The notes beneath the pieces are model-generated. The model ran no database searches. It saw only the letters and a list, made by a program, of their open reading frames with translations, and was not told where the DNA came from. 64,000 nucleotides of DNA from Coprinellus micaceus (taxonomy: Eukaryota > Basidiomycota > Agaricomycetes > Agaricales > Psathyrellaceae), in assembly GCA_951394405.1 (NCBI GenBank), contig OX596346.1:1178001-1242000 (forward strand), written 5' to 3'. Positions 20,481 through 31,564 of the stretch are shown in pieces. Every line of letters begins with the position of its first letter. Position 1 is the first letter of the stretch. A program made the position numbers and the translations under genes.

Positions 20481-23294
20481 ATGGCTCCCTTCCTCGGTTG
20501 GACCTTAGTTCCTATAATCCTGTGTACGTTCCACTGCTATCACCATTATAGCTGGCTAACATCGTCTCACTAGCGCTCTCTGGCGTTCTGGGACAGACGA
20601 CCCAATGGATTGACCCAGTCACGAACATCCCCTTCCAACGGTACACCGACCCAATCCTCGACACATCTTATTCTTTCCTTTTACCGCCTTCGAGCGCTAA
20701 TTCCAATGAGTTCGTTGGCATTTTTACTGCTCCGACTTCTGTCGGATGGCTCGGAGTCAGCCTTGGCGGTGGCATGCGTTCGAACCTCTTGATTCTGGGA
20801 TGGTTGAATGGCAATACCCCACTCGCGTCGCCTCGATATACCCAGTAAGGCAACATGATATCGGTGATGTAACGTCGACCCCTCATTCCACTTCTAGGAG
20901 CTATTCCCCCCCTGCTGTCCTAGTAGGCCCGGTCGTCACTACACTCGGCTCGTCTGGTTCAGACGGGACCTACCAGCGAATCGTGTTCCGTTGCCAAGTA
21001 GGTGGACCTTACTCGCCGTAGCAGCGAGTCACTAACAATCACAGAACTGCACTACATGGTCGGGCGGTACCGGCAGCATCGACCTAAACTCGAGTGGTGC
21101 ACCCTTTGGCATGGCTGTCCATGGATCTATGAAGCCCACCAACCCCGGTAGCTCCGACTCTGGCATCTCCCGACACACTCTTTCCGGCCAGTTCACCGTC
21201 AACACCGCCAGCGCTCACAGCGATAGCTACAACACGTACTTGAGTCAGCTCACGAATGCCCCTCCTCTTAGTGGGGGCGCCGCCCCGACAACGACGACCC
21301 AAGCCCCGCAGCCTACCAGTACGGCTAACTCTTGTCCGGGAGCCCCTCAGCCGAGTTACGCTCTGAATGTTGCTACCGGCTGGCGCGCAATGCCTGTACT
21401 TGGTCGCCTCAGTACGCCTCGAGGAATCGCTATGGATACTGCTGGGCACTTGATTGTATCCGAACGAGGGAAGGGTATCACCGGCCACGAATTGAACGCC
21501 GATGGCTGCGTTACGAGCAGCAAGACGGTCATCGCTGACAACGGTCCTAACCATGGTATTGACTTCAATCCCGCTGGAAATCAGCTTTATGCTAGGTACG
21601 TTCAATGGTTTTCTTTTCGTGGCCCTTCTGACTATCATCGCGACTAGCTCTGGTGACATCGCTTGGGTGTGGGACTATGACCCCAAGGCCATGACGGCCA
21701 CGAATAAGAGGACTCTCGTCACTGGGTAAGGCAAGCTTACTCTCAATCTATATTCCTAACACACCCTCGACAGAATGTACAACTACTATCACTTTACGAG
21801 GACCCTTCTCGTCTCGAAGAAGAACCCCAACTTGTTGATTGTCAGCGTTGGCTCGAACGACAACGTAGACCAAGCTTCATTCCAGAAGGCGACTGGCCGC
21901 GCAGCGATCAAAGTATTCGACCTCAGGACGCTCCCCAGCGGTGGCACGCAGTTCAACAACAGCCAGTATGGCAAATACATGGGGTATGCCTGATTACCAT
22001 ACCCTCGTCTATTAGCTCACCATTAGTGCAGCTATGGTCTCCGAAACGACGTTGGTGTGGCCCAGGACAGGGCAGGTATCATTCACAGTATTGGTAAGTT
22101 ACTTGCTGTACATCATTTGGTGTCCGATGTTGAATGAGATACAGAGAACTCTCTCGACAACGCCTATCGAACCACCAACGGGCAGAACAGGGATGTCCAC
22201 ATCAACAACCCTGCCGAGAAGGTTTACAACCGTACGTCCTCCCTCGCGCTTTTGGTCATTCAAGGCACCTGAAATTTCCATCAGTGGGCGACCCTGAGAA
22301 TCCTCAGGAATACTTCGGCGGCTACCCCTACTGCTTCACTGTCTGGGAGGCCAACGACTTCACCGACAAGAGCTTCAGCGTCGGCGACTGGTTTGTCCAG
22401 AATCCGAGCGGACAGTATACAGACGATTGGTGCAACCAGAACGCACGCAAGCCTACCGTCCTCCTCCCGCCTCACACAGCGCCTCTCGATATGAAGTTCG
22501 GCCCTGGCTCTGATTCGAATATGTATGCTGCTTTGCACGGAAGCTGGAACCGACAGCCACCGTCTGTGAGTCCTTGGGTTGCGAACGTTTGAACTCCGAG
22601 ATGGGTCTAACCCGTCGCGTTATCCAGGGATACAAGGTCGTATATACCCCTGGCTCATTCTCGGCAAGTGGCGAATGGTCGCCAACTGGTGATATGCCCG
22701 GCACCAAGACTACTTGGAAGGAACTTGTGGGTAACAGGAACGAGGGCAGCTGTAACACAGGTACTGTCTACTCCGCGGAGTACTCTTAGGGCCCTCAGCT
22801 GACATTTACTTAACCCTAAAGGTTGCTTCCGCCCCGTCGGACTGGTCTTCAACCCTACTGGAGAGAATCTCTATGTCTCCAGCGACACTACCGGAGAGGT
22901 CTTTATGTTGAAGCGCAATGCCGGACCAGTTGCCAACCCTGGTGGCTCGAGTACGATTGGTCCCACCACCTCGGCTCCTGCCCCCACCACCTCGGCTCCT
23001 GCCCCTACCCCTACCACCCCCACGACGACGATTACTGTCCCGACGCCGACGACCAGCAACCCTGCGGGCCCCGCGCAGACTATGTATGGACAATGGTAAG
23101 ACCCCTCGATTATTAGCGGATCATCGTGCTCAGCCTTCTTTCTAGTGGTGGGACGGGTTACGCAGGACCTACCCAGTGCCCTGCCGGAGCAGTTTGCAAG
23201 GCGGTGCGCACCCTTTCTGTACGGAAGCCATGATGACGTTACTGACTATCGACCGCAGCAAAACCAATGGTACTCTCAATGCGTTCCATCTTAA
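20481..23294 (+). CDS. PQQ-dependent pyranose dehydrogenase, AA8-AA12-CBM1 (paralog 3)
   Basis: This is the full-length form. The signal peptide (MAPFLGWTLVPIIL, then SALSGVLG after intron 1) leads to an AA8 cytochrome b domain beginning QTTQWIDPVTNIPFQRY. It has the LGGGM segment (Met ligand candidate) and a His in MAVHGS (His ligand candidate). A Thr/Pro linker leads to AA12 starting SCPGAPQPSYALNV, with the same blocks as paralog 2. A long Pro/Thr/Ala linker with a repeated TSAPAPT unit leads to a complete CBM1 (YGQCGGTGYAGPTQC to NQWYSQCVPS). Twelve introns all join in phase. The AA8 heme would carry electrons from PQQ to an external acceptor such as the neighbouring AA9 enzymes, as shown in the literature for related enzymes. 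The stop is TAA at 23292-23294. Confidence 0.92.
22258..22405 (+). repeat. 148-base identical tract shared with 17478-17625
   Basis: Second member of the identical pair; it covers the end of the intron before the LGDPENPQEY exon and most of that exon's first half. Confidence 0.8.
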
Positions 23295-24061
23295 GCTACG
23301 CTTTCCGGTCTCCGTGATGTGTCATGTATTATATCGAGAATGAATTCTTTCCAGCTTCATGGACTGTCTGACTGGTGCAGCGCACTGGTACCCTGTGTTT
23401 TTCGGCCTTCGCAGGTCAATCTTCGCCGCTGAATGATGCGAGATTTTCAAGAGCGTCAGCAAGGTCTTTGGGTAGGTCACCGATAACGCCTCCAGCCAAC
23501 TTTGGTCCTTTTCCTCTGCGGCTGGTGCATTCAGTTCGCAAGATCTTGAAGCCTGATCACGGTTGAAAAGGATGGGGCTACCCCCGTCTTTGGCCGTCGT
23601 AATGCACTCCTTGAACTGGGGTTTCGCCGTTCCCTGTGGTGACTATCTCGATACCTATTACATTCGTCAGTCAAAGGGACAGATATAGTGCCAATTGATG
23701 CCGGTTGTATTTAGGCGCCCACCCTGTCATCAGGAGTACGTGATTAGCAGCCAAGCACAAGTGGGATTCGTCCGGAATCTTCGCTCTCAAGAACCCAGCG
23801 AGTCAATCAAGCAAGTGATCTGGTCTATATACATGTCGTACTCTGTTGTACTAGGGACTCGGGATTGGATGGGGATCCCTTTCGAGCACCTGCGCCATGA
23901 AGTCACAAGGGGGCTCGGACCCAACCACATGCAAGAATACCTTGATTGGACTGCCAGTGGGCTGAGCATCCTGCGTGGAGCTTTCCACGCTATGTAATTG
24001 GACTGGAGAAAGTCGATGAGTTCTCGGAGTGGGTCTGTCCAGGAGCGACAGCCAAAGCCGA
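23295..24061. other. Convergent intergenic region
   Basis: Between the stops of AA12 paralog 3 and the minus-strand F-box gene. One open frame on the plus strand (23695-23997) has no recognisable motif and I do not call it. Confidence 0.4.
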
Positions 24062-25879
24062 CTACGCCTGTCTGTATTGGTCGAGGTTTATCACAGCGTC
24101 GCTTGTTCCGCTAGCCGTCCATCCTAGATGTATCCTCTTCAGCGACGGGCACGCCCTCGCAACCTCATTCCGCATCCCCACCCTCTTCAGAGAGCCCCAC
24201 ACACCCGTCTTCAAAGAACCGAAGCGAAGGTCGGTCGCGACGGGAAAGAGTATTTCAAACCCTCGGAAGATCGTCCGAGTCTCGTCGTCGGCGTAGTCAA
24301 ACGAGGCCTTGTTCTTCCACTCTGACGACGCCAAAGTGACATCGCGGATGAACGGCAAGGGTCGAACGACTTGCGTACCGGTGGTCGAGTGGATCGAAGT
24401 TAGGTCGGGATCAACGAAAAGTAAATCGAGGAGGGTGAAGGAACCCGTCGAGGTGTAGGTGCACGAGTCAATACCGAGGTGGGTCAATGACTGTAGACCG
24501 CCCGAGCTGTTGATGTCGTGAATGAGGCCTAGGCACTGCTGCATGTTCGTTGTATGGGTTTCTGCTGTTCCTTTCAGCAGGAAGCCTGATTCGATGTTCA
24601 GCGTATGGAGGGACGGAAGGACGGCTTCATAATGGGGCGTGGCTTCCCTGTTCCATTGGAAGAGCTCCGATACGAAGCGAACACTCCCAGCGAGCTCCTC
24701 AAGCTCTGGTAAAAGCGGTTCGGAACGGTCGAGTTTCCGGCGCACGGGGAGGTTCAGGGGACGGTACCGTGCTTCCTCTGACACCTCGCGAAATAAGCGG
24801 AAAGTTTTGATCGTTCGGTGGCGACCAAGGAAGGAAAAGACGTCGATACTGTCAATAGATTTCGAGGTCGAATGCAGGATATCGAACTGGTCCGTGCGCC
24901 GGGCTGCGAGCTGGCAACTTGAAAGCTGAGGAAGGCTCAGTGTTGCGAGAACTTGGTGCCAGTCCTCTGTGGACAACGTGCGGGCCTCCAATGTGAGATG
25001 GCGAAGGGTATGGAATAGAGAGTTGACGAAGGCTAGGGTACGACCAAGGATGAACGTCTGGAATAGACAGTCGCAGTGAAATAGGACCACTTCTTGCGTG
25101 CTGTCGCATCTCTTGTGAGGCTGGAATGGCGTATTCACTCCCACTACGCCTAAGTCACCGTCTCGTGGCATATATGCTGGAGTGTTGGTACTGGCCTCTG
25201 CTGGTGGGTTGTTAGTTCGTGATATGCTGCGCGTGCCATCGATATCGTCTCCTCCAGATGATAGCTTTCTCGAGACTGCCCCTATGGTCATGTCAGAGCT
25301 GTCCCGAGCGGTCGAAGAAATACACTCACCCTTCCAAGTATGAACGAAGTAGTTCTCAATACCCTTCACAAGCCTCAGATCATCGTGAAAACCGTCCACT
25401 TCAATGGTTTTACACCCCTTCTCCACAAGCATTACCAATATGGAGAAAACCTCCTTGGTCCACACAGTCCTCTCCACCCCCTGCTTCATTCGCTCCGCCC
25501 TGCCCCACTGCGAAACGGCGAAAGAAATCTTTGCCTTCTCGATACCAGGTGCGACTCGACCCAGGATATCTCTTACACCTCGAAGGCCTTTGATGAGACT
25601 GTAGTGGGAAGTAACGACGTTGAACTCCAGCGACCTTAGGGATATCGGTGGTAGTGAGAAGGCGAGTCTGAACGGGTATGTCGTGTATTCGGATATCGAG
25701 GTGATTCTGCAGTTCCCTTCGGTCTGAATCTCTGGGCACGACATGTCAATGAGGATGGGTATCGCAATCGCATTGGTATACGCTGATGTTCGTGCAAGAG
25801 CTCTGAGGGCCCTGAAGTCCAGCAGTTTGGTTATCTTGAGCAGGAGCTCTCCAGGGAGGTCGAAGAGCTGGAGGGCCAT
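24062..25879 (-). CDS. F-box protein with diverged leucine-rich body
   Basis: A single open frame of 605 residues. The N-terminus (LFDLPGELLLKITKLLDFRALRALARTS) fits an F-box, which would bind SKP1 and present a target for ubiquitination. The body contains spaced leucine-rich segments (TLRHLTLEARTL, LPELEELAGS, LHTLNIESGFL, LTHLGIDSCT) of the kind seen in the large, fast-evolving Agaricomycete F-box/LRR family. Around residues 180-200 there is a GT-AG segment of 54 bases with a CTGAC branch-like site; its length is a multiple of three, so the frame is open whether or not it is spliced. The target is unknown. It is divergent from the AMSH gene. Confidence 0.75.
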   Translation of the reverse strand: MALQLFDLPGELLLKITKLLDFRALRALARTSAYTNAIAIPILIDMSCPEIQTEGNCRITSISEYTTYPFRLAFSLPPISLRSLEFNVVTSHYSLIKGLRGVRDILGRVAPGIEKAKISFAVSQWGRAERMKQGVERTVWTKEVFSILVMLVEKGCKTIEVDGFHDDLRLVKGIENYFVHTWKGECISSTARDSSDMTIGAVSRKLSSGGDDIDGTRSISRTNNPPAEASTNTPAYMPRDGDLGVVGVNTPFQPHKRCDSTQEVVLFHCDCLFQTFILGRTLAFVNSLFHTLRHLTLEARTLSTEDWHQVLATLSLPQLSSCQLAARRTDQFDILHSTSKSIDSIDVFSFLGRHRTIKTFRLFREVSEEARYRPLNLPVRRKLDRSEPLLPELEELAGSVRFVSELFQWNREATPHYEAVLPSLHTLNIESGFLLKGTAETHTTNMQQCLGLIHDINSSGGLQSLTHLGIDSCTYTSTGSFTLLDLLFVDPDLTSIHSTTGTQVVRPLPFIRDVTLASSEWKNKASFDYADDETRTIFRGFEILFPVATDLRFGSLKTGVWGSLKRVGMRNEVARACPSLKRIHLGWTASGTSDAVINLDQYRQA

Positions 25880-26210
25880 TGTCGCATCGGTTGGGGTCTG
25901 CCGGAATCCTCATGACCACGCTGGTTATAAGTAGCAGGATGAACTCACTGCTGTAAAAACAGATTGAAGATGTCATCGCAGGTGCTGATGTTCCCTGAAA
26001 CCGTTATCAAGCACCGTCACGTCTCGACAAAGATACCAACGGGATTAGCAAGCGCTGAACAGCGATCCGCAGCCGGCGGGGGCCGTCGCCGACGACTCCG
26101 GCGTCCATCGCCTCGGGGCCTGTTAGCTTCGATCCACGATGTTCCCCACTGCACTGCCCTCTGTATAGTTCTCCAACCACTCATTTGAATCTGGGCGACG
26201 CCATCTCGCG
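25880..26210. promoter_or_regulatory. Bidirectional promoter region, F-box gene and AMSH gene
   Basis: 331 bases separate two divergent start codons. No clear TATA element was seen on either side, as expected for housekeeping promoters. Confidence 0.4.
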
Positions 26211-28370
26211 ATGAGCCAACCGCTCAACAGTGGGGGCGGTAGCTCGCGACCTCCTGCCACCATCCCCGAGCTCGCAGAGCGGGCTCTAGATAACCTCTTC
26301 GACGATCGAGCCAACCTCAAGCATTATCTGCGCACTGCGGAGAAGTATCGCAAGGAGGGCAAGGACCTTGCGAAACAGGGCGATCTCGAGAATGCGTTTG
26401 TGCTGCTCGCCAAGGCGGCGACTTTGGTTTTGGAGAAGTTACCAGTTCATCGGGATTATCATACGTTGTTGAGCGCGGAGCAGCAGAACAACTTGGCCTT
26501 GGTGAGTGACAAGCCGCTGGGTGAGCATATATACTGAATATCTCGTACAGAACGGCCAGGATATCCTCGATAACCTCGGAGAACTTAAGAAAACTCTGGT
26601 CGAACGATATGACGATTGGCAGAAGCGGCATCCCAACGGTGCATCTCCCCCCACTTCCGGTGGTAGTGTACCCAGTCCAGTCGACAATCGCGCTCTGAGG
26701 GCGTACACCAGTGCTGTACCCGCCCCGGTAAGGGTACAAGACGGGGCCGCGCTGCGCGATCAAGACAGGCGGGCGGCCGATGAGGCGAGAGAATGGAAGA
26801 TCCAACGAGAGCAGGCCGAAATACGGGATCTCGAACAGAGAATGAGAGACTCCAGGATCTCCGAGGCGAGAGCCTTGGAGCAACGACGGGCAGAACAAGA
26901 AGCTATGGCAAAGCGTCAACAGGCTGCTGATGAGCAGGCTAGGGCGATCCGTTCCAACATGAGGAATACGACCCCGGTGACCGGGCCTTACGGCTCTGGC
27001 ACCCCGACACACAGCCCGCACAATACCCATCCACCTTATTCGTATGCAAATGGCCCGTCTCCGATGCCGCTTGAACCTCCCCGACGTTACGAGAACGCTT
27101 CCACCGATTCAAGTATCATATTGACTCCACGAGCACCTGTCTATCCGTGAGTGGTCCACCGCCCCCGTCGGTCCTCGCCTGACCTTGAATTTAGGTCTCC
27201 CAATTCCATTCCCATAACGACTACATCACCTCCACCAGGTTCTTTGAGGATAGGATACCCAGATCTTATGTCGCCGCACCAGCAACGACAGGGATACCGC
27301 CCTTCTACTGCAAACATGTACGGTGGGATCAGCGAAGGTCTTTACAGCAGCCCACTTCCCCCGCCATCTGCTCCTGTTCAGCAGTCCATGCACTGGAATA
27401 CCGAGCCCCCGTCTCAGATGCCTGAAAGGCGGCATCCGCAAGCTGGATGGTATTCGACGATCCCTACCCCGTCAATCAATCACCCCGTCCCGGCATCGTC
27501 CATCCAGTACCCAAGCTATCCTGGCCCAACGAGGGCACCGCCCCCCGCTCCCGCCCCTCCACCGCCTGCTCCCGCTTCGGTCCCGCCCAAGCAAGCAGAA
27601 CAACTGGTAGATGGCTTGAAGCAAGTCACGCTACCAAGGGAATGTCTTCCCAGGTTCATTGCGATTGCGAAAGGCAACACAAGCAACAACAAGGAGACTT
27701 GTGGTCTCCTACTTGGCAAGGACAAAGGTCACAAGTTTGTCGTTACGACTCTCTTGATACCCAGGCAACACTCGACGAGCGACACGTGTACGATGGACGA
27801 GGAGGAGTTGGTGTTGCAATTTACGGAGGAGAGGAACCTCATTACGCTTGGTTGGGTGAGTGCGGTGGCCACTTCCATCATCTCGAACCCACACTGACTT
27901 TCCACGATAACGAAGATACATACCCACCCTTCTCAATCCTGTGCGTCCGTTTACCTCATCTCCCGTTAGCGAAGACTGAATGAAAGGCCCGCTAAGGTTT
28001 CATGTCTTCTGTGGACCTCCATACTCACTCTGGATTTCAGCGGATGCTGCCAGAGTCATTCGCAGTCGTTTGCGCTCCTAATTCCACTCCCAGGTCGGTA
28101 CCTCTCCCTTTGACCACTCTCCAATTACCGATCTCATGGCCCCTCCCGTAGTTTTGGCATCTTTCGGTTAACAGACCCCCCCGGGCTAGATGTAGTCCTC
28201 ACATGCGCAGAAAAAGACGCGTTTCACCCACACCCTGACTTGCCGATTTATACTGTACGTCCCTCTAAACGTCCTTCCTGGATTGCGTGACTGACTTCCC
28301 TTTGTAGGACGCGGACAAGGGGCATGTACATATGAAGTCAGGCTCCTTGGAGATCGTCGACCTGCGATAA
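26211..28370 (+). CDS. AMSH-type JAMM deubiquitinase
   Basis: This is a zinc metalloprotease that cuts Lys63-linked ubiquitin chains and acts with ESCRT on endosomes. The N-terminal part (residues about 15-115) is a helical USP8-dimer/MIT-like module ([32 protein letters not shown]). A charged coiled coil follows ([20 protein letters not shown]), then a long Pro-rich disordered region. The JAMM domain is C-terminal: the upstream Glu is in [10 protein letters not shown], and the zinc motif [14 protein letters not shown] is assembled across an intron (TCC T / GT TTC). The end is [13 protein letters not shown], also typical of the family. At least six introns, all joining in phase. The first ATG at 26211 gives a normal N-terminus. 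Confidence 0.92.
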
Positions 28371-29048
28371 GGTTTGGACACTGCACGTTGTATACGTATA
28401 TGTGGGTCCTGCCGCGCCTAGGCTACTATTCATTCGTGCAGGGCATCTTATTTTCTCTCTTTGTGACGCTTACCTTGTTTTTCGATTATTTATGCAACGG
28501 CCAACACCTGTTCTGACTACCTATTCACCATCAACAGCATTGTACACTATCAGCAACAGAACGAATACTTTAACTCTCTGAGTTCCCCTCATCCGAGGAA
28601 CCTTCCTGCATCGATGCTTCCAATCGATCACTAAGACTATGCGAACATGTCGCACTCCATGGAACCCGGCTCTGAGGCTTTTCTGACCAGGCGCTTGGTC
28701 AACTTCCGGAACTTCGAAACCCGCCTGACAGTCTCTGACAGTCCCAAATACCTGAGAGGAGTCCAAGCACCACATGTATCTAAGTCCATATGGTCGACTT
28801 CGCCGGTCTCTCGCTTAACTTCGCGCACCGGACGTGGAGTCGTTCCTCGTGGAAGAAGGGAGCGGCCGAGAAGAAATTTGATGGGAAGCTGGGGAAGACC
28901 CCGCGATGCAGACCCCCTTAAAGGGTGAATATTTTCTTCGATTATGAAGCCCCTCTTTGGATTTACCTTTACTACTAACCGCTACTTGAAGACTCAGTGC
29001 GAAGGGCGGCTCCGAGCGGCTAGAGTCGAAGAAGTCCTTTGAGTGGTG
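28371..29048. other. Intergenic region
   Basis: About 680 bases between the AMSH gene and the transporter. The open frames at 28521-28928 on both strands have no recognisable content. Nothing else seen. Confidence 0.4.
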
Positions 29049-31303
29049 ATGACCAGTACGACGATGACCCCTGGCGAGCATGGCGCTCATTCGGTCCCCT
29101 CAATTCCCTCTGTGACGACCCCAACCCCTCACGACAACGGATTCAACGACTTTAGTGACGAGAAACGACACGGTGCGATCGGCAACGCTGGCTCAGATAC
29201 CCATGATGGAAAGTTGGAGGATGTGAAGATCGCGGGTGTTGGGGTGGAAGATGGTAATGAGGAGGAGATCGTCGCAGAGGGAGAGGAGAGGACGAGTTGG
29301 TTCATTTGGCTGCTGGTGTTGTGCTCTGCGATCTCGGGGCTGCTGTTCGGTGCGTACCCACACCCTAGCTTCGTACTGGCCATTTCGGCCGTGTGCGTAC
29401 TTGTGGATTCTTTGCGCATCCATCGCGAAGTTCGGTGGACGGCAGCACTGATACTTCTCTTTCTTGTTCAGGTTATGACACTGGTGTGATATCTGGTGCT
29501 CTTGTCACCATAGGATCCGACTTGGGTCCAGAAGCGCTGTCGAATAGTCAGAAAGTGAGTGCATGGCCTGGCTTCCTCCCCAGACATCTGTTCTGTCACC
29601 TCCAAGTACGCTTTAAACTAATGCCTCGCCTTAGGAACTGATCACCTCGGCGACCACCCTTGGTGCGCTGTTGGGTGGCCTCGCGGCAGGCATCATGTCG
29701 GATTGGACTGGCAGGCGTATTGTTCTCGGATTTGCGGATATTATCTTCATTGGAGGTGCAATTGCGCAAGCTGTATGCCATACGGTATGGAGTATGGTGA
29801 GTCCAATCCCTGGGATTGATATCCCGGACGCTCAGACAGAAGGGATAGATTGGCGGAAGGTTCCTCATTGGTGTCGGCGTCGGCGTCGCGGCCTGCGTCG
29901 CACCTCTCTATATTCAAGAGTTGTCGCCGACAAAGCAGAGAGGGCGTATGGTGGTTCTCAAGTCAGTGGTTTCCTTTCGGCGTCAAGTGCAATATCACTT
30001 ACAAAAAGGTTATATCAGTGTCGTGATGATCACTCTGGGTCAGGTAATTGCCTATGGAATCGGGGCGGGGTTCTTCCACATTTCTGGTGGGTGGAGATGG
30101 ATGGTCGGTTTGGGTGCGGTTCCAGCTGGTGTACAACTGGTGTTCTTATTCTTCCTCCCAGAGAGTCGTACGTTTTATGACCCCGCTATCACCTCCGAAA
30201 GGCGGGACTAACACGGTGACCCTCTCCCCATAGCGCGAATCCTTGTGCAGAGAGGAGACATGGAAGCAGCGACCAAGGTTCTGAGCACCGTATACCAATT
30301 CGCCTCTCCAGATCAAGTTGCCCTCAAAGCCAAGCTCCTCCAGGCGTCCGTGCAGAGGAGCATTTATATTACCGAACACACGACCTTCTTACAACGCATG
30401 GGCTCTATGTTCCTGGATCCTGTCAACCGACGTGCCCTCATCGTTGGCTGCGGTATGCAGGCCTTCCAGCAGCTATCTGGCTTCAACACTCTCATGTACT
30501 ACTCCGCCACCCTATTTAACCAAATCGGTTTCGACAACCCAACAGCCGTCGGACTCATCGTTTCGGGGACCAACTTCGTCTTTACTCTCATCGCCTTGAA
30601 ATGGATTGACCAAATTGGTAGAAGGCGTATCATGGTGTGGAGTGCCCCTGGCATGTTTATCGGCTTGATATTGGCCAGCATTTTCTTCCACTGTAAGTCT
30701 CCCTCTTCCCAGTAATTTGTCTTTGCTGTTTTCGTCGCGTTCGCTCACTAATTCGATCGCTATAGATCTCACGAAGCAGACCGGCGGAGAGCTTATTGGC
30801 GGAACGGACTATTCGAAGACGTGGTCAAGTCTTGTCGTGTTCTCGATGATTCTCTTCGTTGCATCCTATGCAACGGGCCTGGGCAATGTGCCATGGCAGC
30901 AGGGTGAACTATTCGGCCTCGAAGGTGAGATTCACCAACGGCATAAGACCGACTTCGTTTCTAAATCCCTCCAACAGTTCGAGGAATCGGTACTTCCCTA
31001 TGCACGGCGACGAACTGGGCTGGCAATCTCCTCATTGGTGCAACTTACCTCTCCCTCATGGACCGAATCACGGCTGCGGGTGCCTTCGGCTTCTACGCCG
31101 GTCTCTGTTTCCTTGGTTGGGTGTTTGTGGTACTCTGCTTCCCCGAAACTGCGGGGCTTAGCCTCGAAGAAGTTAGACTGGTCTTTAAGAATGGGTTTGG
31201 AATCAAGGAGAGCAAGAAGCTCAGAGAGCAGAAGAAGGCAATGAAGGAGGGAAGCCTGAGGGCTTTGAATTCAAACGAGGACCCGGAGAAGGGCCAACAG
31301 TGA
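29049..31303 (+). CDS. MFS sugar transporter, myo-inositol (ITR) type
   Basis: This is a proton-coupled transporter of the sugar porter family in the plasma membrane. The N-terminal cytosolic tail of about 80 acidic residues precedes helix 1 ([19 protein letters not shown], then [11 protein letters not shown] after an intron). Family signatures follow in order: [13 protein letters not shown] after helix 2, [39 protein letters not shown], the [13 protein letters not shown] block in helix 7, [34 protein letters not shown] and [11 protein letters not shown] at the end. The [18 protein letters not shown] and WAGN blocks are closest to yeast Itr1/Itr2. Eight introns all join in phase. The start is the ATG at 29049. 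Substrate specificity for inositol is inferred from family resemblance. Confidence 0.88.
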
Positions 31304-31564
31304 GCTCAGGATGGGAGTTTGGAGTTGGGTGGGATACCCTATGTATAAGTACTATATTCTCAATTATCGGAAATATAATGATGAAAGCGCTCGGCCACAC
31401 CCGCGGGAGGCACACATGTTCTAGCCCCCATAACCCGCTCTAGTCTCGGTTTCGTTAATGTGCCCCCGCCTAGGCGCTCGTGGGCGCTTAATTTCGATCC
31501 TCGTCGACGGATGCATGTTGAGGTTGGTCAAACCACGTTGAGGGATTGTGGATATTGTCCTTCG

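Larger units (their letters stand above)
19110..23294 (+). repeat. Direct segmental duplication, unit B (AA12 paralog 3 with upstream DNA)
   Basis: Partner of unit A at about 14940-18484 in direct orientation. Unit B is longer because its gene keeps the AA8-coding exons. Start coordinate is approximate. Confidence 0.7.

Noticed and set aside
23695..23997. 100-residue plus-strand open frame after AA12 paralog 3
   Set aside because: Composition is not coding-like and no recognisable block; lies in the convergent gap between two stops.
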